A stretch of 64,000 nucleotides of DNA from positions 55,075,445 to 55,139,444 of the forward strand of contig OX352772.1 in the NCBI GenBank assembly GCA_947095535.1, in the 5' to 3' direction. The DNA comes from Poecilobothrus nobilitatus. Lineage: Eukaryota > Arthropoda > Insecta > Diptera > Dolichopodidae. Position numbers and translations under genes: made by a program. Below are positions 12,247 to 25,216 of this stretch, piece by piece (positions within the stretch are counted from its first letter, which is position 1; the number at the start of each line of letters is the position of its first letter). The notes below the pieces were generated by a model. That model saw nothing but the letters and a program-made list of their open reading frames with translations. It did not search any database and was not told where the DNA came from.

Positions 12247-13570
12247 ATATTAATATGGTATGGATGAACACTAACCCTAACACACACTAAACCCTAAAAA
12301 AATATACAAACAAAAAAGGCCAACAAAATTCTTAACTTTTTACTTTAGTATAAAATTATAACACTTTGTATAACTTGGTCAGACATTTTAAATAAGAATT
12401 GTAAGCGGACAATAATTAATAAAAACTTTTGAAAATTAATTTTGTAAGGACAAATTACATATATACATATATTTAAAAATTTGCTTACTATTTTTTTGTT
12501 AATGTTTTGTTTTTTGATGTGTTTTAATTAATTTCAAGTTTTTAAACACAAAAGTTCAACAGTTGATAACCTTCAATTGATATTTTGTACTTTTTAAGGT
12601 TTTTTTGTGTAGTTCTACTTGTCATTTGTGCGTATTTTTTTTTTTTTTTTGTTAATTTTAACTTTCTAAACATAATGTACATAGAACCTTTATAACTAAG
12701 ACTTAATTAAATTGTAATATGGTTTCGACTTAACGAAGTTTCAGTGTAACGACTCTTCTTTTTCACATTAACGATTTTGCTTTAAAATGATTTCATACTT
12801 TCATCAATCCGGGTCAATTTGTTGACAAAATAAGTGTTAAAATAACATATTTTTAACATGTATAAATGTCAAAAACTAAAAAAGCAGAAAAAAATAAAAT
12901 TGAATTATAATTTTTTCAAACCATATATTTATATTTTATTCACATCATAATTATCTATTACTGTAACAGGGATTTTTAACCCTATTACTGATATTATATT
13001 TACCCATATTACTGCATTAACATAAAAATTAGGTATAGTAAAATTGTTTAATACAATGTATATTTAATTATATTGATAATTCTAAATAATTTTTAGGTCT
13101 CACAATATTTTTTATAAAATTTTTCCAAAAAGTCAATTACCTCAATTGTCAAATGTGATTTTGGTTAGTTAAAGTTCAATTACGTCCAGAATCACGTGTA
13201 ACTCTTCTAGGTGACTGTGGAAGTTTTCGACAGACCCTCTTAAAAAAAAAATTTATGTTCACAAGTCTGTCTTATAAAAAAAAAACTAATTGTTAAACCA
13301 ACCACTAGGCTTTGTAAAATCAAAATTTTTCAATATAATTAAAATTAAAATTTAAATTAAAAATAATTAAATAAGCTTAAAAAATCGCCCCGTTAAACAA
13401 ATGATTGAAAACCTGAATTTGTAATCAATTTAATTCTTTTATTTTTGAAATAAAATTACTACATACTTTACAAATAAAATTTACATACCTATGAATTTGA
13501 CAATTGCAAATACATGGGCTTCACTATAGTAATAATTCGGTAATAGCTAAATGTATACATGATTCATATA
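12247..13570. other. Intergenic, no gene seen
   Basis: AT-rich sequence with homopolymer runs. Short frames here have no coding character. Confidence 0.55.
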
Positions 13571-14016
13571 TAGGGTGTTTCACAATAAACCGGTCAAGAA
13601 ACTAAAAGTTATTCTGGAGTTCAAAACAAATAAAAAATTCTTTTGGAAGTCTATTCTCAGCCGTTTAGAAGATATGGGGTCTTAAAAAATTTTTTTACGC
13701 CCTCAATACTATAAGTCAATTTTACATATGTATATTATGTATAAAATCAAAAGCATAGAAGTTAGAATAAAGCAAAATAGACAAAATATTGATAAAATAT
13801 AGATAGACGAAGCTTTAGAGGGGAAATCTATTAAAATTATAAATATAATTTCTAGATATAAAATAAAATTTTTAGGGATAAAATAAATTTTTAAGACCCC
13901 ATATTTTTCAAACGGCTGACAAAAAACCCTACCTCCGAAATAATATTTTGTTTATTTTATTATGAACTTCAGAAGAAACTCTAGTTCTACGGAAAGTTTA
14001 TCGTGAAACATCCTGT
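13571..14016. mobile_element. Hairpin MITE with long inverted arms
   Basis: The left end AGGGTGTTTCACAATAAACC is mirrored on the right by a degenerate copy ending GTGAAACATCCTG. The arms are about 130 bp and include CAGCCGTTTAGAAGATATGG and GGTCTTAAAAA on the left, against TTTTTAAGACCCCATATTTTT and CAAACGGCTG on the right. TATA or TA flanks both ends, consistent with a TA target site (Tc1/mariner-like mobilisation, inferred). The centre is near 13790 and no protein is encoded. Confidence 0.7.
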
Positions 14017-15699
14017 ATAATATGTATACTTGCAAATAATTATTATTTCATGGTTATTTATATATATTGTATATAATTTCCTTTTTTTTTTAATTAATAA
14101 TAAAATAAAAAAGAAATATCATAAAAAAATAAAATTCCTATCCTAAAAAATAGCTATAAAATTCCAATTATTGTTTTACAAATATTAAAAATTTATTTCA
14201 TTTTTGAAGCTTTTTGTTTTATTTTTTTTTTTTTTTTAATTATTGTCTTAAATGCGTTATTTTTATTTAATATCTAAACATTAGATTTGAATAATTTAAG
14301 CGTTTTTATATAAATTGTTTTTTTTTTTTACTTTAATTGAAAATTAAATTGTTTTTAGTATTTATGATAAAAGAAAAATTAATATTAATATATATACAAA
14401 TATATAATATATATATATACATATAAATTTTTCATTGTTAATTTTTTTAAAGAAATTAATCAAGTCATTAAAAGCTTGTCAAGTCTTTATTTAATATTTG
14501 TTTCATTTATGTTATCTGTCGCTTCAATATTTAGCTGCGGTTTATTAAAATCAGAGATATGCCTTAAAAGAAAACATACATATTTATAAAATATTATTTT
14601 ATATTTAAATGATACTCTTTCTAAAGTATAGATTATAGAAAAATGTAAAACATGAGTTTAAAAAAATTACTCTAAATTTTGCATTTCGGAAACTGTTTAG
14701 ATGGTTGTCATGTGACGGTAATTCAATCATCTGGTACTATTAGACCATTTTATTTTAATTAAAAAACAAAGTTAATAAATTATCATATTATGTCTATGAT
14801 ACAGTCATAATATAAAAAAAAAAAAAACAAAACAAACATCATTTATCAAACGTGTTTATCACGAAGGATATATCGACTTTCATACCAATGAGGGAAAAAT
14901 CCTATTTGTGCGTTCAGATATCACGTGATGAATAAAAAAATGATCGAATGAACTAACAATTAGAGGTTATAATTTAATAAGAGTTATCAGTTTTAATCTG
15001 CTAATTAGTAGCAGTAATAGCTTTAGACTTAGAAAAAACTAATTCTCTCATTATCTTGAAACAATTGAGCAGACCGAGTCCGTCCATTCAATTAAACGGA
15101 ATAAAAAACGGAGTATTTGAACAGTCCTTTAAATATTAGATATTTTCATTAGAAATTTATGATGTCGATTAAGGATTCTAACATTAAATGTAACTTTCTC
15201 AAATATTTACATAGGCTTTAATAAGTCTGAAATTATCAAAATCAAAGGATGGGATAAATTAAAAAAATCGTAAAATAAAAAATTTAATTTTTAATGTTTT
15301 TTAAAGTAATTGATGATCAGTTGATAAAATCGCGAATTTTCTGACATTTCTTTTTCTTTTTTTGTGTATTTTGTGCATTTAGGATATTGAAAATTAAGTA
15401 TAATATATAGAAAATTGTTTTAAATTTTATCCGATAAATAACAAATATTCGATGAAAGAAAGAATTAAACCACTATAGTGGTTAAAATATTTTGCTACCT
15501 TAAGACATCACAATTATATACTACTAGCTAGTAAGCTATTTCGTTCATGTTCCTTTTTTTGAGAAATTTTAAACATTTTTAAGCAATTTTGACTTGGGTA
15601 ATATAATATATTAACACATACTCGTATATAACATACCTGACAACTAATAATATATGAAATTTAATCATGCACAATCTATAGATGAACATTTTTAATATT
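14017..15699. other. Intergenic, no gene seen
   Basis: Mostly A/T-rich with poly-T and TA tracts (14380-14420). Nothing coding or structured was recognised. Confidence 0.55.
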
Positions 15700-15945
15700 T
15701 TTATTTGTACGTCATCTATTATCTTATAAAAGAATTATTTTATTTTTTATTTATTTATTTATATACAGGTATCGTGGTACATAAATGTGCCAGGTAGCTA
15801 TAACCCCTGCTTCCTGGTAGGAATGTGGGGTGTACGAGATATTATGTGATATATTAAGTATTTTTATATTCCGATATATGAATATTTTTTTTTTTTATAT
15901 TATAATTATTGTACCCAGCCGGGTAATCGAACCCGAGACCTCTAA
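15700..15945 (-). mobile_element. tRNA-derived SINE, family 2, copy a
   Basis: On the minus strand a B box, GGTTCGATTACCC, lies within GAGGTCTCGGGTTCGATTAC (about 15943-15919), as in a tRNA T-arm. The opposite end carries the tail motif AAGATAATAGATGACG (about 15725-15706) shared with the copies at 52095 and 52592. A-box and anticodon regions are decayed. The ends are approximate. Confidence 0.5.
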
Positions 15946-16369
15946 GGTATTTTTATATTACGATATTAATTATTAAGCTTAGTGAAAAATTCACATGAAA
16001 TTTGGGCATATTAAATAATGACATTTGTTAGTGAAAAATGACAACTGAAAAATATACTGAAATGTCAAATAATTGTTTTGCTTTAATAACTGTTGAATTC
16101 GAATAAATATAAATAAATCAAAAATAATGGATTTGAATGAATGAAAAAATCAATAAATCAAATCTTTTGGCATTTTGAATTATTTTGAAAAAAAAATAAA
16201 AAATTTTAAATTTTGTAAAAAAATATAGTTTTTAATTTATTTTATTTAAAAAATTGCAATTATGTGTTTAACTTTTTTAAAATTATTTTATTTTTGATAT
16301 GACGTATAGCTTGAATTGTCAAATTTCACGGTAATTTAGTATATGCCCAAGCGTGAAAAAAATCGTGAA

Positions 16370-16567
16370 AAAATTGGTTCACAAAATAAAGCATAGATTT
16401 TTTTTTTGCTGCAAAATGCATTTATGCGCTACTTTAAAAATCGTTCAGTAGGTATATAATTTGTTTGTGCAGCTACAGTTATTTTGCGGTGTTAGATTTA
16501 GATGAACGCACCTATTTTTTGCAATTTTTATTTTCGTGACCTTCCACAACCAAACAAGATGTTCTGA
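16370..16567 (+). repeat. ~200 bp direct repeat, copy A
   Basis: It runs from AAAATTGGTTCACAAAAT to CCACAACCAAACAAGATGTT and contains TGCTGCAAAATGCATT, TTCAGTAGGTATATA and CAGTTATTTTGCGGTGTTAG. The same order recurs at 18313-18518, about 1.94 kb away and in the same orientation. A shorter degenerate piece (CAGTTATTTTACAGCGATAG) is at about 17050. No LTR-type priming or integrase sequence lies between them, so a solo-LTR or MITE origin is open. Confidence 0.65.
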
Positions 16568-17159
16568 CTTCTTGTAACAAAACCTGGCGGTGAAAAATAA
16601 AAGTTTTTTTTTTTCACGTGAACTGCGTACCTAAAAATGACAATTTGACGCATAAAATTTTCACAACTATTTCACGGCTATTTCTCTCTCTTTTTAACTA
16701 ATGTATTAAGATACAGACTGTGAAAATTCCAAGGGAATAACATACTAAACTTTATAATATAAACTATTACGATATAAATTTACTATTGTATTTGATTGAA
16801 TATAAACTGACCGGAAACAAATAAATAACTTTTTTTTTTAATAGTGATTAAGCCATTCTCTTGGTCTATCTAATTTAATTCTATGCTTTAGACGTACGTC
16901 ATTACAGTAAAAGTCATTGAAAGTATTTAATCAGAATTTTAAATTTATATAACTGGTAATTAGTTGATTTAATATTGAATAGCTTTATACTTTAGCACAA
17001 CACCAAAAAAAAAAAAAAGAACGGTTAGTAGAAAATTTTCGAAATCGCCACAGTTATTTTACAGCGATAGATTTAAGCAATTATAGTCTTAATTAATTTC
17101 TTACTGAAAATTAAAATTAAATTCTGATAATAATTTTCTATAATAATTCTAGCTAAAGG

Positions 17160-17700
17160 AAATAGAACATAATTTTTTTTTTTTTTTGGATTTATTTTAT
17201 CTTATATTTTAATTGTTTGGAAATTTTGTTTAACAATTCCATATATAAAGCGTTTCAAGTGATATTTTTATTTTTTTATTTTTTTGGTTTAATTTTAATA
17301 TGGTATTATTTTTTTTTTTTTTGTTTAATTTTTGTATTAAAGTTTAATAATTTATATTTTAATTATTATATAAATTGAAAAATGATTTTTAAATATTATA
17401 TTCATTTAAATAAGTTTATAACATTTAATTTTTGTTTTTTTTTTTTTATAATATAATTTGTAATAATTTGTTTGGGTTTTTTTTTGTTTGTTTTTTTTTT
17501 TTTTTTTGTTGGTTATGATATGATGAATATAAAGTTTTTGTTTTTTTTTTTTTTTTTGTTTTAAGAGAAAAATGTACAAAAAGTTTTATTTTATTTTATT
17601 TAGGTAATAATTGTTTTTTTTTTGTATATAATTTTAATGTATATAATAATAAAATGCTTTTTTTTTTTTTATTTAAATATATTATATCTAATAATAATAT
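17160..17700. other. Strongly T-biased tract
   Basis: The plus strand carries a dense series of T runs (many 9 or longer) with few A runs, a clear strand asymmetry over about 540 bp. No gene is seen. It lies between the two ~200 bp direct repeats. Confidence 0.6.
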
Positions 17701-18312
17701 TGTATAAAAACAATTTAGTTATATATAATATAATTATGTAAGTTAAAGTTTTTCTTATTTTCTCAAATTTTTTTTGTTTTTGGTTTTCATTATTTTTAAC
17801 ATTAATTGTACATAATATAATTTATCTACAAAATATTTAATTATGTATTAGGGTATTGGATATACAATAGGGTGGCGTGGAAGGGCACAAAAAAAGTGAT
17901 TTATATTACAATAAAAAATCAAAAAAAAAAAAAAAAAAAACCATTTTTCTTAAATTTTAATCAAATTTAATAAAAATTTTTAATTGATCTGAACACACAG
18001 ATGAATGTAAGCTTTATGATGAATTGCAATGTTGTAGTAATTAGTGTTGAATTTTTTGCATAGTAATAATTAAAATTATACATTTGTTGTGCGTAAAATT
18101 TTTTTTCATATATTTTTCTTTTTTTTTAAATACTTACTGTAATTTTTAAAAATTTTAATAAAAAAAAGTATTCTTGAAATTTTACTTTAAATAATTTTAA
18201 TATTTAAAAAAAACATATTTTCAACTTTTCAAAAAATTCCAAATAAATATGTAAACTGTAAAACAATATTCATATTTTTATATCAAAAAAGTAATCGTAA
18301 TAAAAACGACAG

Positions 18313-18518
18313 TAAAAAATTGGTTCACAAAATTAGTTCACATAGATTTTTTTTTTTTGCTGCAAAATGCATTGATGTGCTACTTTAAAAATCTTTCAGT
18401 AGGTATATATTTTATTCGTACAGCTACAGTTATTTTGCGGTGTTAGATTTAAATGAAACGCACCTATTTCTTTCACTTTTGATTTTCGTGACCTTCCACA
18501 ACCAAACAAGATGTTCTG
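18313..18518 (+). repeat. ~200 bp direct repeat, copy B
   Basis: This is the second copy of the repeat at 16370-16567. It is highly similar throughout, with a small insertion near its start (ATTAGTTCACA). Confidence 0.65.
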
Positions 18519-18913
18519 CGTGTAGTAGTAATTAAACTATAAATATAAACGATTATTACAGGAATGAATATCAAAAAATAATGGTATACTAAATATTCAA
18601 ATAAAAAACCAAAACTTTTATTTTGGAGTAACCTATTTAATGGTATTTCGTTTTTATTATTTATTGATTTTTAAAAACTTAGTGGCATTTACATAATATG
18701 TTAAAGTAAGTTATACCAATGTTTTAATTACATAATATTACAATATATAAAATAATTTTTTTTAAAAAGAAATTATTTTATCAATTTTCAAAAATAAATT
18801 TTGCAGTTAAAAAAAAATCTTACCTCCGTTAAGGTTATACTTTTTTTTCTTAATAAACATTAAATTTATTAAGAAGAAACTTGATGTATAGACATGATAT
18901 AGGTGGTGATTTT

Positions 18914-19215
18914 CAAGTACCAGTACCAATCAAGAACCAGTACTAATATTAGAAAAAATATTCCGTAAAATTTATTCAGTAAAATTTAAATACAGTAACG
19001 GTACTTGTATTTTTTTAAGCTACAATACTGGTAGTACTTATTGATAGCTACTAGTACTTTATTAGAACTAACCGGTACTTTATCAGAGCTTACCAGTATT
19101 TATCAGTATTAGTAGTACCAACCAGTACCTATCAGTACAATCAGTACTTACCAGTACTTACTAGTACTATCGGTATTTACCAGTATCAACCTATGTTTAC
19201 CAGTAATTATCAGTA
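18914..19215 (+). repeat. TACCAGTACT minisatellite array
   Basis: About twenty-five degenerate units of 10-12 bases follow variants of TACCAGTACTTA, for example CCAGTACCAATCA, CCAGTACTTACCAGTACTTA and TATCAGTA. An array of the same motif in inverted orientation lies 250 bp downstream (19464-19540). Confidence 0.75.
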
Positions 19216-19463
19216 ATATTTTTTAGTAATATTTTGTTATTATAGGAATTTAATAAGGGTTAGTTAAGAAACTATTATATTTTAAATATGTTGATTTTTT
19301 ATTAAATTTTTATAATAAGCAAATAATTAAAATCCATTGAAACTATACAATATTTAAAAAAAAAAAATTACTTCAACTATTATATTATAAAATCAATTGA
19401 TAAAATATTACAAAAATTAATAACTAAATATTATTACTAAAAAATATTATTGATAATAATTAT

Positions 19464-19540
19464 ACTGGTAAATATAGGTTGGTATTGGTAAGTACTGGTT
19501 GATACTGACAAGTACTGGTTGTACTGGTAATACCTGCTAC
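19464..19540 (-). repeat. TACCAGTACT minisatellite array, inverted partner
   Basis: On the plus strand it reads as variants of AAGTACTGGTTG and ACTGGTAA, the reverse complement of the array at 18914-19215. The two could pair around a ~250 bp loop. Confidence 0.7.
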
Positions 19541-19544
19541 TTAA

Positions 19545-19722
19545 ATGTAACATGAAAATTACCACATCCTTTCTTTTCCAGCTGTGACTGCAAATATCGA
19601 AAGGTGGAATTATTCTTAGAACGGTGTGTGGAATTCGAACACACAACCCTCAATGTACTTTCAAAATTTTTTATATTCAAAGTATTTTGTACACTCTTAC
19701 TTACTAGCTTACCGAGTCGCCG
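19545..19722 (-). mobile_element. tRNA-derived SINE, family 1, copy a
   Basis: On the minus strand the head reads GGCGACTCGGTAAGCTAGTA (A-box region). The B box is GTGTTCGAATTCCACACACC, followed by the family body (CCTTTCGATATTTGCAGTCA) and tail ATTTTCATGTTACATTTAAG. It is collinear with the intact copy at 42779-42963 but diverged. A 30-base A/T-rich insert separates the A and B boxes. Confidence 0.7.
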
Positions 19723-19739
19723 AGTATTATTAATATTTT

Positions 19740-21353
19740 CAATCTGTAATTCGATATTATTAAAGATATTATTAAATAAATAAAATAAAAAAAATAATTT
19801 TATAAGACATAAATGTAAGGTTTATAAATTATTTTTAAAATTTGAAATCAAATAGCTTTTTTTGTTTTTTTAAATTCGCCTTAATTAAATAAACTGTCAT
19901 AGTTTTTTTATATTACAAATCATTTTTAATATATTATTTATATTCTTTAAAACATTAATTTACAAAAATTATAGAACATCTTGTTTATTTATTTTTTATT
20001 TATACTTTTAGGTAAAAATTAATTTTAAATAATACATATATTTATAATTAAAGACTATTTATTTATATATTATATAATTAATGTAATTAATGAATAATAA
20101 ATATATGAGTAAAAAAGTTTTATTATTTAAGTATTTTTTTTGTTTTGTATCTTAAGATATTCTAATTTTTTTGTTTTTCTTTTTAACAATTTGAAATTTA
20201 TAATGTAATAATAATATGTAATATAATAATAATAAATTTTATTAGTAATATAAGATTAAATTGTTATATTAAATTGAATATTATTAATTTATAAATGAAA
20301 TTTATTTTATTTCTAAAAAAAATTGTTTATTTTTTATTTGTTTTGGTTTTTAAAAAGTGTTAAGTGTTAAATTAATGAATTTTTTTTGTTTTTAATATCA
20401 CACATTTTGTATTTAATTTTAAATTTTGTAAAAAGTTGCTAACATTGAATGGATAAATTTGTTATAATTTGGTTTAATTGTATAATTGTGTTATTCAAAA
20501 AAAAAAAAAAAAGAAAGAAAAAAAAAGGACTTATTAAGGACTATTATTGCTTTGTACTGTTTAGTACTGTTATATGCAAAAATGTGAAGACAAAATGTTT
20601 ATTTAGGTTAAAGCATCTATTTACAACTATTTTTCTTATACCAATAAATTTACAGGTACACATCTATTTACATCTATCATTATTCTTATACCAATAAACT
20701 TATAGATACACATTTACCTTTCAAAACATCCATAAGATTGATTTTTTTTTTTTCAATTAGCAGATGATTTTTTAAAAAATTATCATATAAAATTTATAAA
20801 AAATCTTTAGGCCATAGTTTATATCAAATCACCTTCATAATATTAAACTTGAATTGCACTTCTGAAATGAAGATCATTAGGTTGCTTTTCACAAAAATCA
20901 TTCTTTATTAGTAAGAAGATTTTTATAATATAATAATAATATAGGGCGATGCTTGCAAAGTACATAGATATTTGTATATGAATTTTTTTTTTGTAATTCA
21001 GCGTCTTTAAAAGAATTTACAGAATTTACAGAATTTAACGATTTAACGATCTTTAAGATTTTAAAAGTTCCGTACGAAACTTGATACAATTCGATAAATA
21101 TAAGAGTAATTTAAGAATATTAAAAGTCTAGAATTGTTCTAAATGGGATATCATTAAAACAGTTTTTTTTTTCTAAAGGATGCAGAATCACAAAATTTAA
21201 TCAGTCAAGTCAATCATAATTCATAATTTCTTTGCTCTGAATAAAATTAGCTTTCAGCTATTTTCCCTATCCCAAGAGGAATTTTTCATCTACTATATCT
21301 ACATGGAATTAAAAAATGTCATTGGGTTATTATGAAAAATTTGAATTTTTTAA
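19740..21353. other. Intergenic, no gene seen
   Basis: A/T-rich sequence. A ~55 bp tandem duplication lies at about 20600-20712, with units containing TTCTTATACCAATAAA and a GTACACATCTATTT/ATACACATTT block. TTTACAGAATTTACAGAATTT repeats occur at 21010-21040. Confidence 0.55.
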
Positions 21354-22770
21354 AAAACGAGGAAGAATACAGTTGCCTTTGTCAACTCTTAGATACCCGT
21401 ACGAACCGTTAGTATGTTAAGAGCCTGTCACTCTGCTTAAAATATTATTTTTTTAATATTTTAGTATTTTAAAATAATTTGGGTGAATTTTATAATTTCT
21501 AGAATTATGGGTTGTACATATATTCAAACTATATGTTTATACATTCTTCAAAAGCAGATTCTAACCTTCCACATAACGATTATCAATCCAAAACTTTTTC
21601 AAATATTCTATATTACCATTTAATACTAAGCGGTAAATTTATATTAAATTTACTTAGTACAAAATAGTAAATATAATTTTAAATATTATATTATATTTAA
21701 ATATTCCATTGACAGAATAATTTCTTATAAGTACAATAAAATACATATTTTATGTAAATACGGCGCTATATAATATACATATATACTCTTATCATTCACT
21801 CACTAGTGGCATATACGATATGTAAATAAACATGATATTATATAAGTATGTATATATATCAATATCATATAAATAAAAATTCTTCAAGCAACCGTTATGT
21901 TGTTTATTTAATTACATTTTTTTGTACTACGCATTATATCCTCAACAATTTCAAATTATCGAGTAAAACAAAATGGAAAAAATTCGTTAAAGAAATTTGT
22001 TAGAAAATTTGAAAAAATCAAGTAACACTTTCGTCAATTATAAAGTAACCCTATATTATTAAAAAAAATTGTTAACAGAAATAAGAGTATGATGTTGAAG
22101 CTTTAATTTTTGTGTATTACTTCAAAAAAATTCTAACAGGTGTTCAAGTTACAGGTGTTTAAAAATAGGAAATTTTCAGTTTTTGACTCCTTACAGCTCC
22201 TAAACGGGGGGTGATACAAAAGAAATTTCTGAAATAACTCATACTTATTTTCAAAGATCTAACTTCTATCAAAATTTCAAGTTTCCAACTTAAACCGTTT
22301 AGAAGATAGAAGGGTTAAAGGATTTTGCAAAATTTTAGTTTCGCATAACGGTAAATTAAAACACCGTATGCCACAAATATATATTTATTGTATATATACT
22401 TTTAAAGCTAATGAAAGTAGTAATCGTTTGGCGTTTTCAAAATGAAGATATACCTTATACAACTTGTGCTATAACAATTTAAATATAGAGCTTTTTTGAA
22501 CCTTTGGGGAGCTGTAGTTCCGTAACGGGTGGGGCTACAAAAAAAAGTTATTAAAAATAAAATTAATATTTTTGTAAGATCTATCAGCAGTTAAAATTGC
22601 ATAGCTCTATTTCAAAAAAAATGTGGGGATCTAAAAGTTAGGTGTTCGAGAGCTACCCTAAGGCTTGGTCCAAACTCAACCAAAAAAAATAGGGAACCTA
22701 CAAATTACTCCCAAAATATTTTGTGTAAATTTCAAGATTCTAGCTTTCTTAGTTTTTGAGTTAGCGTGCT

Positions 22771-22793
22771 GACGGACGGACGGACGGACGGAC
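22771..22793 (+). repeat. (GACG)n tetranucleotide tract
   Basis: Five and a half perfect GACG units lie within the left arm of the foldback element. The inverted position in the right arm (about 23647-23665) is an interrupted GTCCG tract, so the left copy has expanded or been homogenised. Confidence 0.85.
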
Positions 22794-23912
22794 ATGGCTC
22801 AAAAGTCTTAGAATTTTTTTCTGATCCGATCCATACCTTTGAAGGTATATCTAGCTCGCTTATTTCGAGGTGTTACAAACGGAGGAGTAATTTTATTATA
22901 CCCGATCCTATCGTACGGGTATAATTATGGTACACTTTGGTGAAATAAACTTTAGGTATAATATTTTTTGCAACATCTATTTTTTTGCAACAATATCTGT
23001 CTAACTTTTTCGAAAATTTCTCTTACATTTATGCAATCTTAACTATGAATTTAATCTCATCAAAAAATAGCAGCTGCAGAACACCTTTTTTTGTGTAGTT
23101 ATTTTTATACATTTATATTTCAGTTTTGCTAAATATTTGTTCAATCAAATATAAAACGTAGTCAAATTTACCGTTAAAACAAAATTACTTATAATTAAAA
23201 TAGGTTATTTATTGATATCGACACATTTTTCTATAGCTTTTTACAAAATATTTTTAATGTAAAATAAGAACTTATACAAATACAAAAAAAAAAACTTAAA
23301 ATAATATAATTATGTTTAATCGTTATATTAGTTTAAGTTTTCAGATCGTTTACCAAAAAAAAATTATTTTTAAAAATTTGTTTATTAGTTTCTCCGTCCG
23401 TTCGTTTATGAATGGGTCACATTAAAAAATTAATTTTTTAGAAAAGTTTTGTTACAAGCTTTTTCAAAAGCTTAATTTTCAAATGTGATTATCTCAAGTT
23501 CTACTGCATAATTTTTATACCCGTACGATAAGGATCGGGTATATTAAAATTGCTCCTTCGTTTGTAACACCTCGAAATAAGCTAGCTAGATATACCTTCA
23601 AAGGTATGGATCGGATCAGAAAAAAATTCTAAGACGATTGAGCTTGTCCGTTCGTCTGTCCGTCAGCAAGATAACTCAAAAACTAAGAAAGCTAGAGTCT
23701 TGAAATTAACACAAAATATTCTTACAACAATTTGTAGGTTCCCTATTTTTTTTGGTTGAGATCCGACCACAACTTCGGGTAGCTCTCGAACACCTAACTT
23801 TTAGATCCCCACATTTTTTTGAAATAGAGACATGAAATTTTAACTGCTGATAGATAACATAAAATATTAATTTTATAATTTACAACTTTTTTTTGTAGCC
23901 CCATCCGTTACG

Positions 23913-24870
23913 GAGCTACAGCTCCTCAAACTTTTAAAAAGCCCTATTTTTAAATGCATATATCTCATGTTTCAATTAGAAAACGTCATTCGACAGCTAT
24001 TTTTTTTAAATTTATAAACTAGTATCAAAATTGTACAATTTTTTTAAATTTAGTATTTAAATTTACCGTTATATGAAAACCAAATTTTGCATGATTTTTC
24101 TACCCTCATAACTCCGAAACGCTTTCAAATAGGGACTTGCAATTTTGAGAGCAGAAAGAACTCTTAGAATTAGTATAAGTTTGCTCAGAAATTTTTTTTG
24201 AACCACTAATGAAGACTAGGGCTAATGAAGTATTAGGGCTCAAAAATTGAAAATTTTCTATTTTTAAACACCTTCAACTTAGGCACCTGTACACATTTTT
24301 CTTCGGCAAGACAAAAAAATTAAAGGTCCAGTAATATATTTGTACGTGTGTTAATGGTTTCTTTTAATTGTATAGGGTTCTTAAGTTACAGCTCCCAAAA
24401 TTTCAAAAAACCCCTATTTTCAGATGTATATATCTCAGGTTCTGTGTAGTAGTTTTACAATCTAAAAACACTAGAAGACCAGAATTTTTGTTATCTCCAT
24501 AAGACAATATCAAAATTATGCAATAGTTTGTAATTTACTATTTAAATTTACCGTTATGTTAAAACCAAATTTTGCTTGATATTTCTTTTTTCATAACTCC
24601 GGCACGTTTTGAGATAGGAACCTGAAATTTTGAGACAAGAAAGAACTTTTAGAATTATAAGTTATATAAGTATACGTTTCCTCTTTAAGAGTTATTACTC
24701 CTCAAAAATTGAAAATTTGCTATTTTCAGGCACCTGTAAAAATTTTTCCTCGGCAAGACATGAAAATTAAACGTTCAATAATATATTTTTACGTATGTTA
24801 ACGGGTTTTTTTAATTATATTGGGTTCCGGACTTACAGCCCCTCAAAATTCCAGAAAAGTCAATTCTTCA
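23913..24870 (+). repeat. Tandem ~460 bp modules in the right arm
   Basis: The anchor TACAGCTCCTCAAACTTT recurs in variant form at about 23913, 24373 and 24832. TTTAAATTTACCGTTAT followed by AAAACCAAATTTTGC recurs near 24060 and 24540. TCGGCAAGACA recurs near 24303 and 24753. The left arm holds one equivalent module. A degenerate module (25290-25460) lies just outside the palindrome. Confidence 0.7.
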
Positions 24871-25216
24871 CATTTTTTATACCGTACGATAAATAATTTA
24901 TACATATGTATAGTATAAATTATTAAACTTAGGCATTATACATTTGCCGCTTAGTATTAAATGGTACTATAGCATATTTGGAAAAGTTAGATAGATAATC
25001 GTTATTCGGAAGGTTAGAATCTGCTTTTGAAGAATGTATAAACATATAGTTTGAATATATGTACAACCCATAGTTCTAGAAATTATAAAATTTCACCCAA
25101 ATTATTTTAAAATACTAAAAAATTAAAAAAATAATATTATAAGCAGAGTGATAGGCATACTAACTGGTTGTACGGGTATCTAGAGTTGACAAAGGCAACT
25201 GTATTCTTCCCCGTTT

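Larger units (their letters stand above)
21354..25216. mobile_element. 3.9 kb foldback element (giant nested inverted repeat)
   Basis: The outer ends AACGAGGAAGAATACAGTTG (left) and CAACTGTATTCTTCCCCGTT (right) are inverted copies. Next inside on both sides come CAACTCT..AGATACCCGTACGAAC and a ~250 bp block containing AGCAGATTCTAACCTTCC. The inner arm ends carry CCCGTACGATA.GGATCGGGTA, AACACCTCGAAATAAGC, AAGGTATGGATCGGATCAGA and GTCCGTC tracts. The left arm is about 21354-22922, the right about 23517-25216, with a ~590 bp loop. The left arm has a non-matching insert at about 21640-22080. The right arm is lengthened by tandem ~460 bp modules. No transposase frame was found. The termini match the element at 54868-55665, so this is a compound member of that family. 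Confidence 0.8.

Noticed and set aside
16370..18518. LTR retrotransposon
   Set aside because: Direct repeats exist, but no gag/pol relics, primer-binding site or terminal TG..CA were seen.
23913..24870. CRISPR-like or centromeric satellite array
   Set aside because: Modules are ~460 bp, diverged and confined to one arm of a foldback; there is no short regular repeat-spacer pattern.
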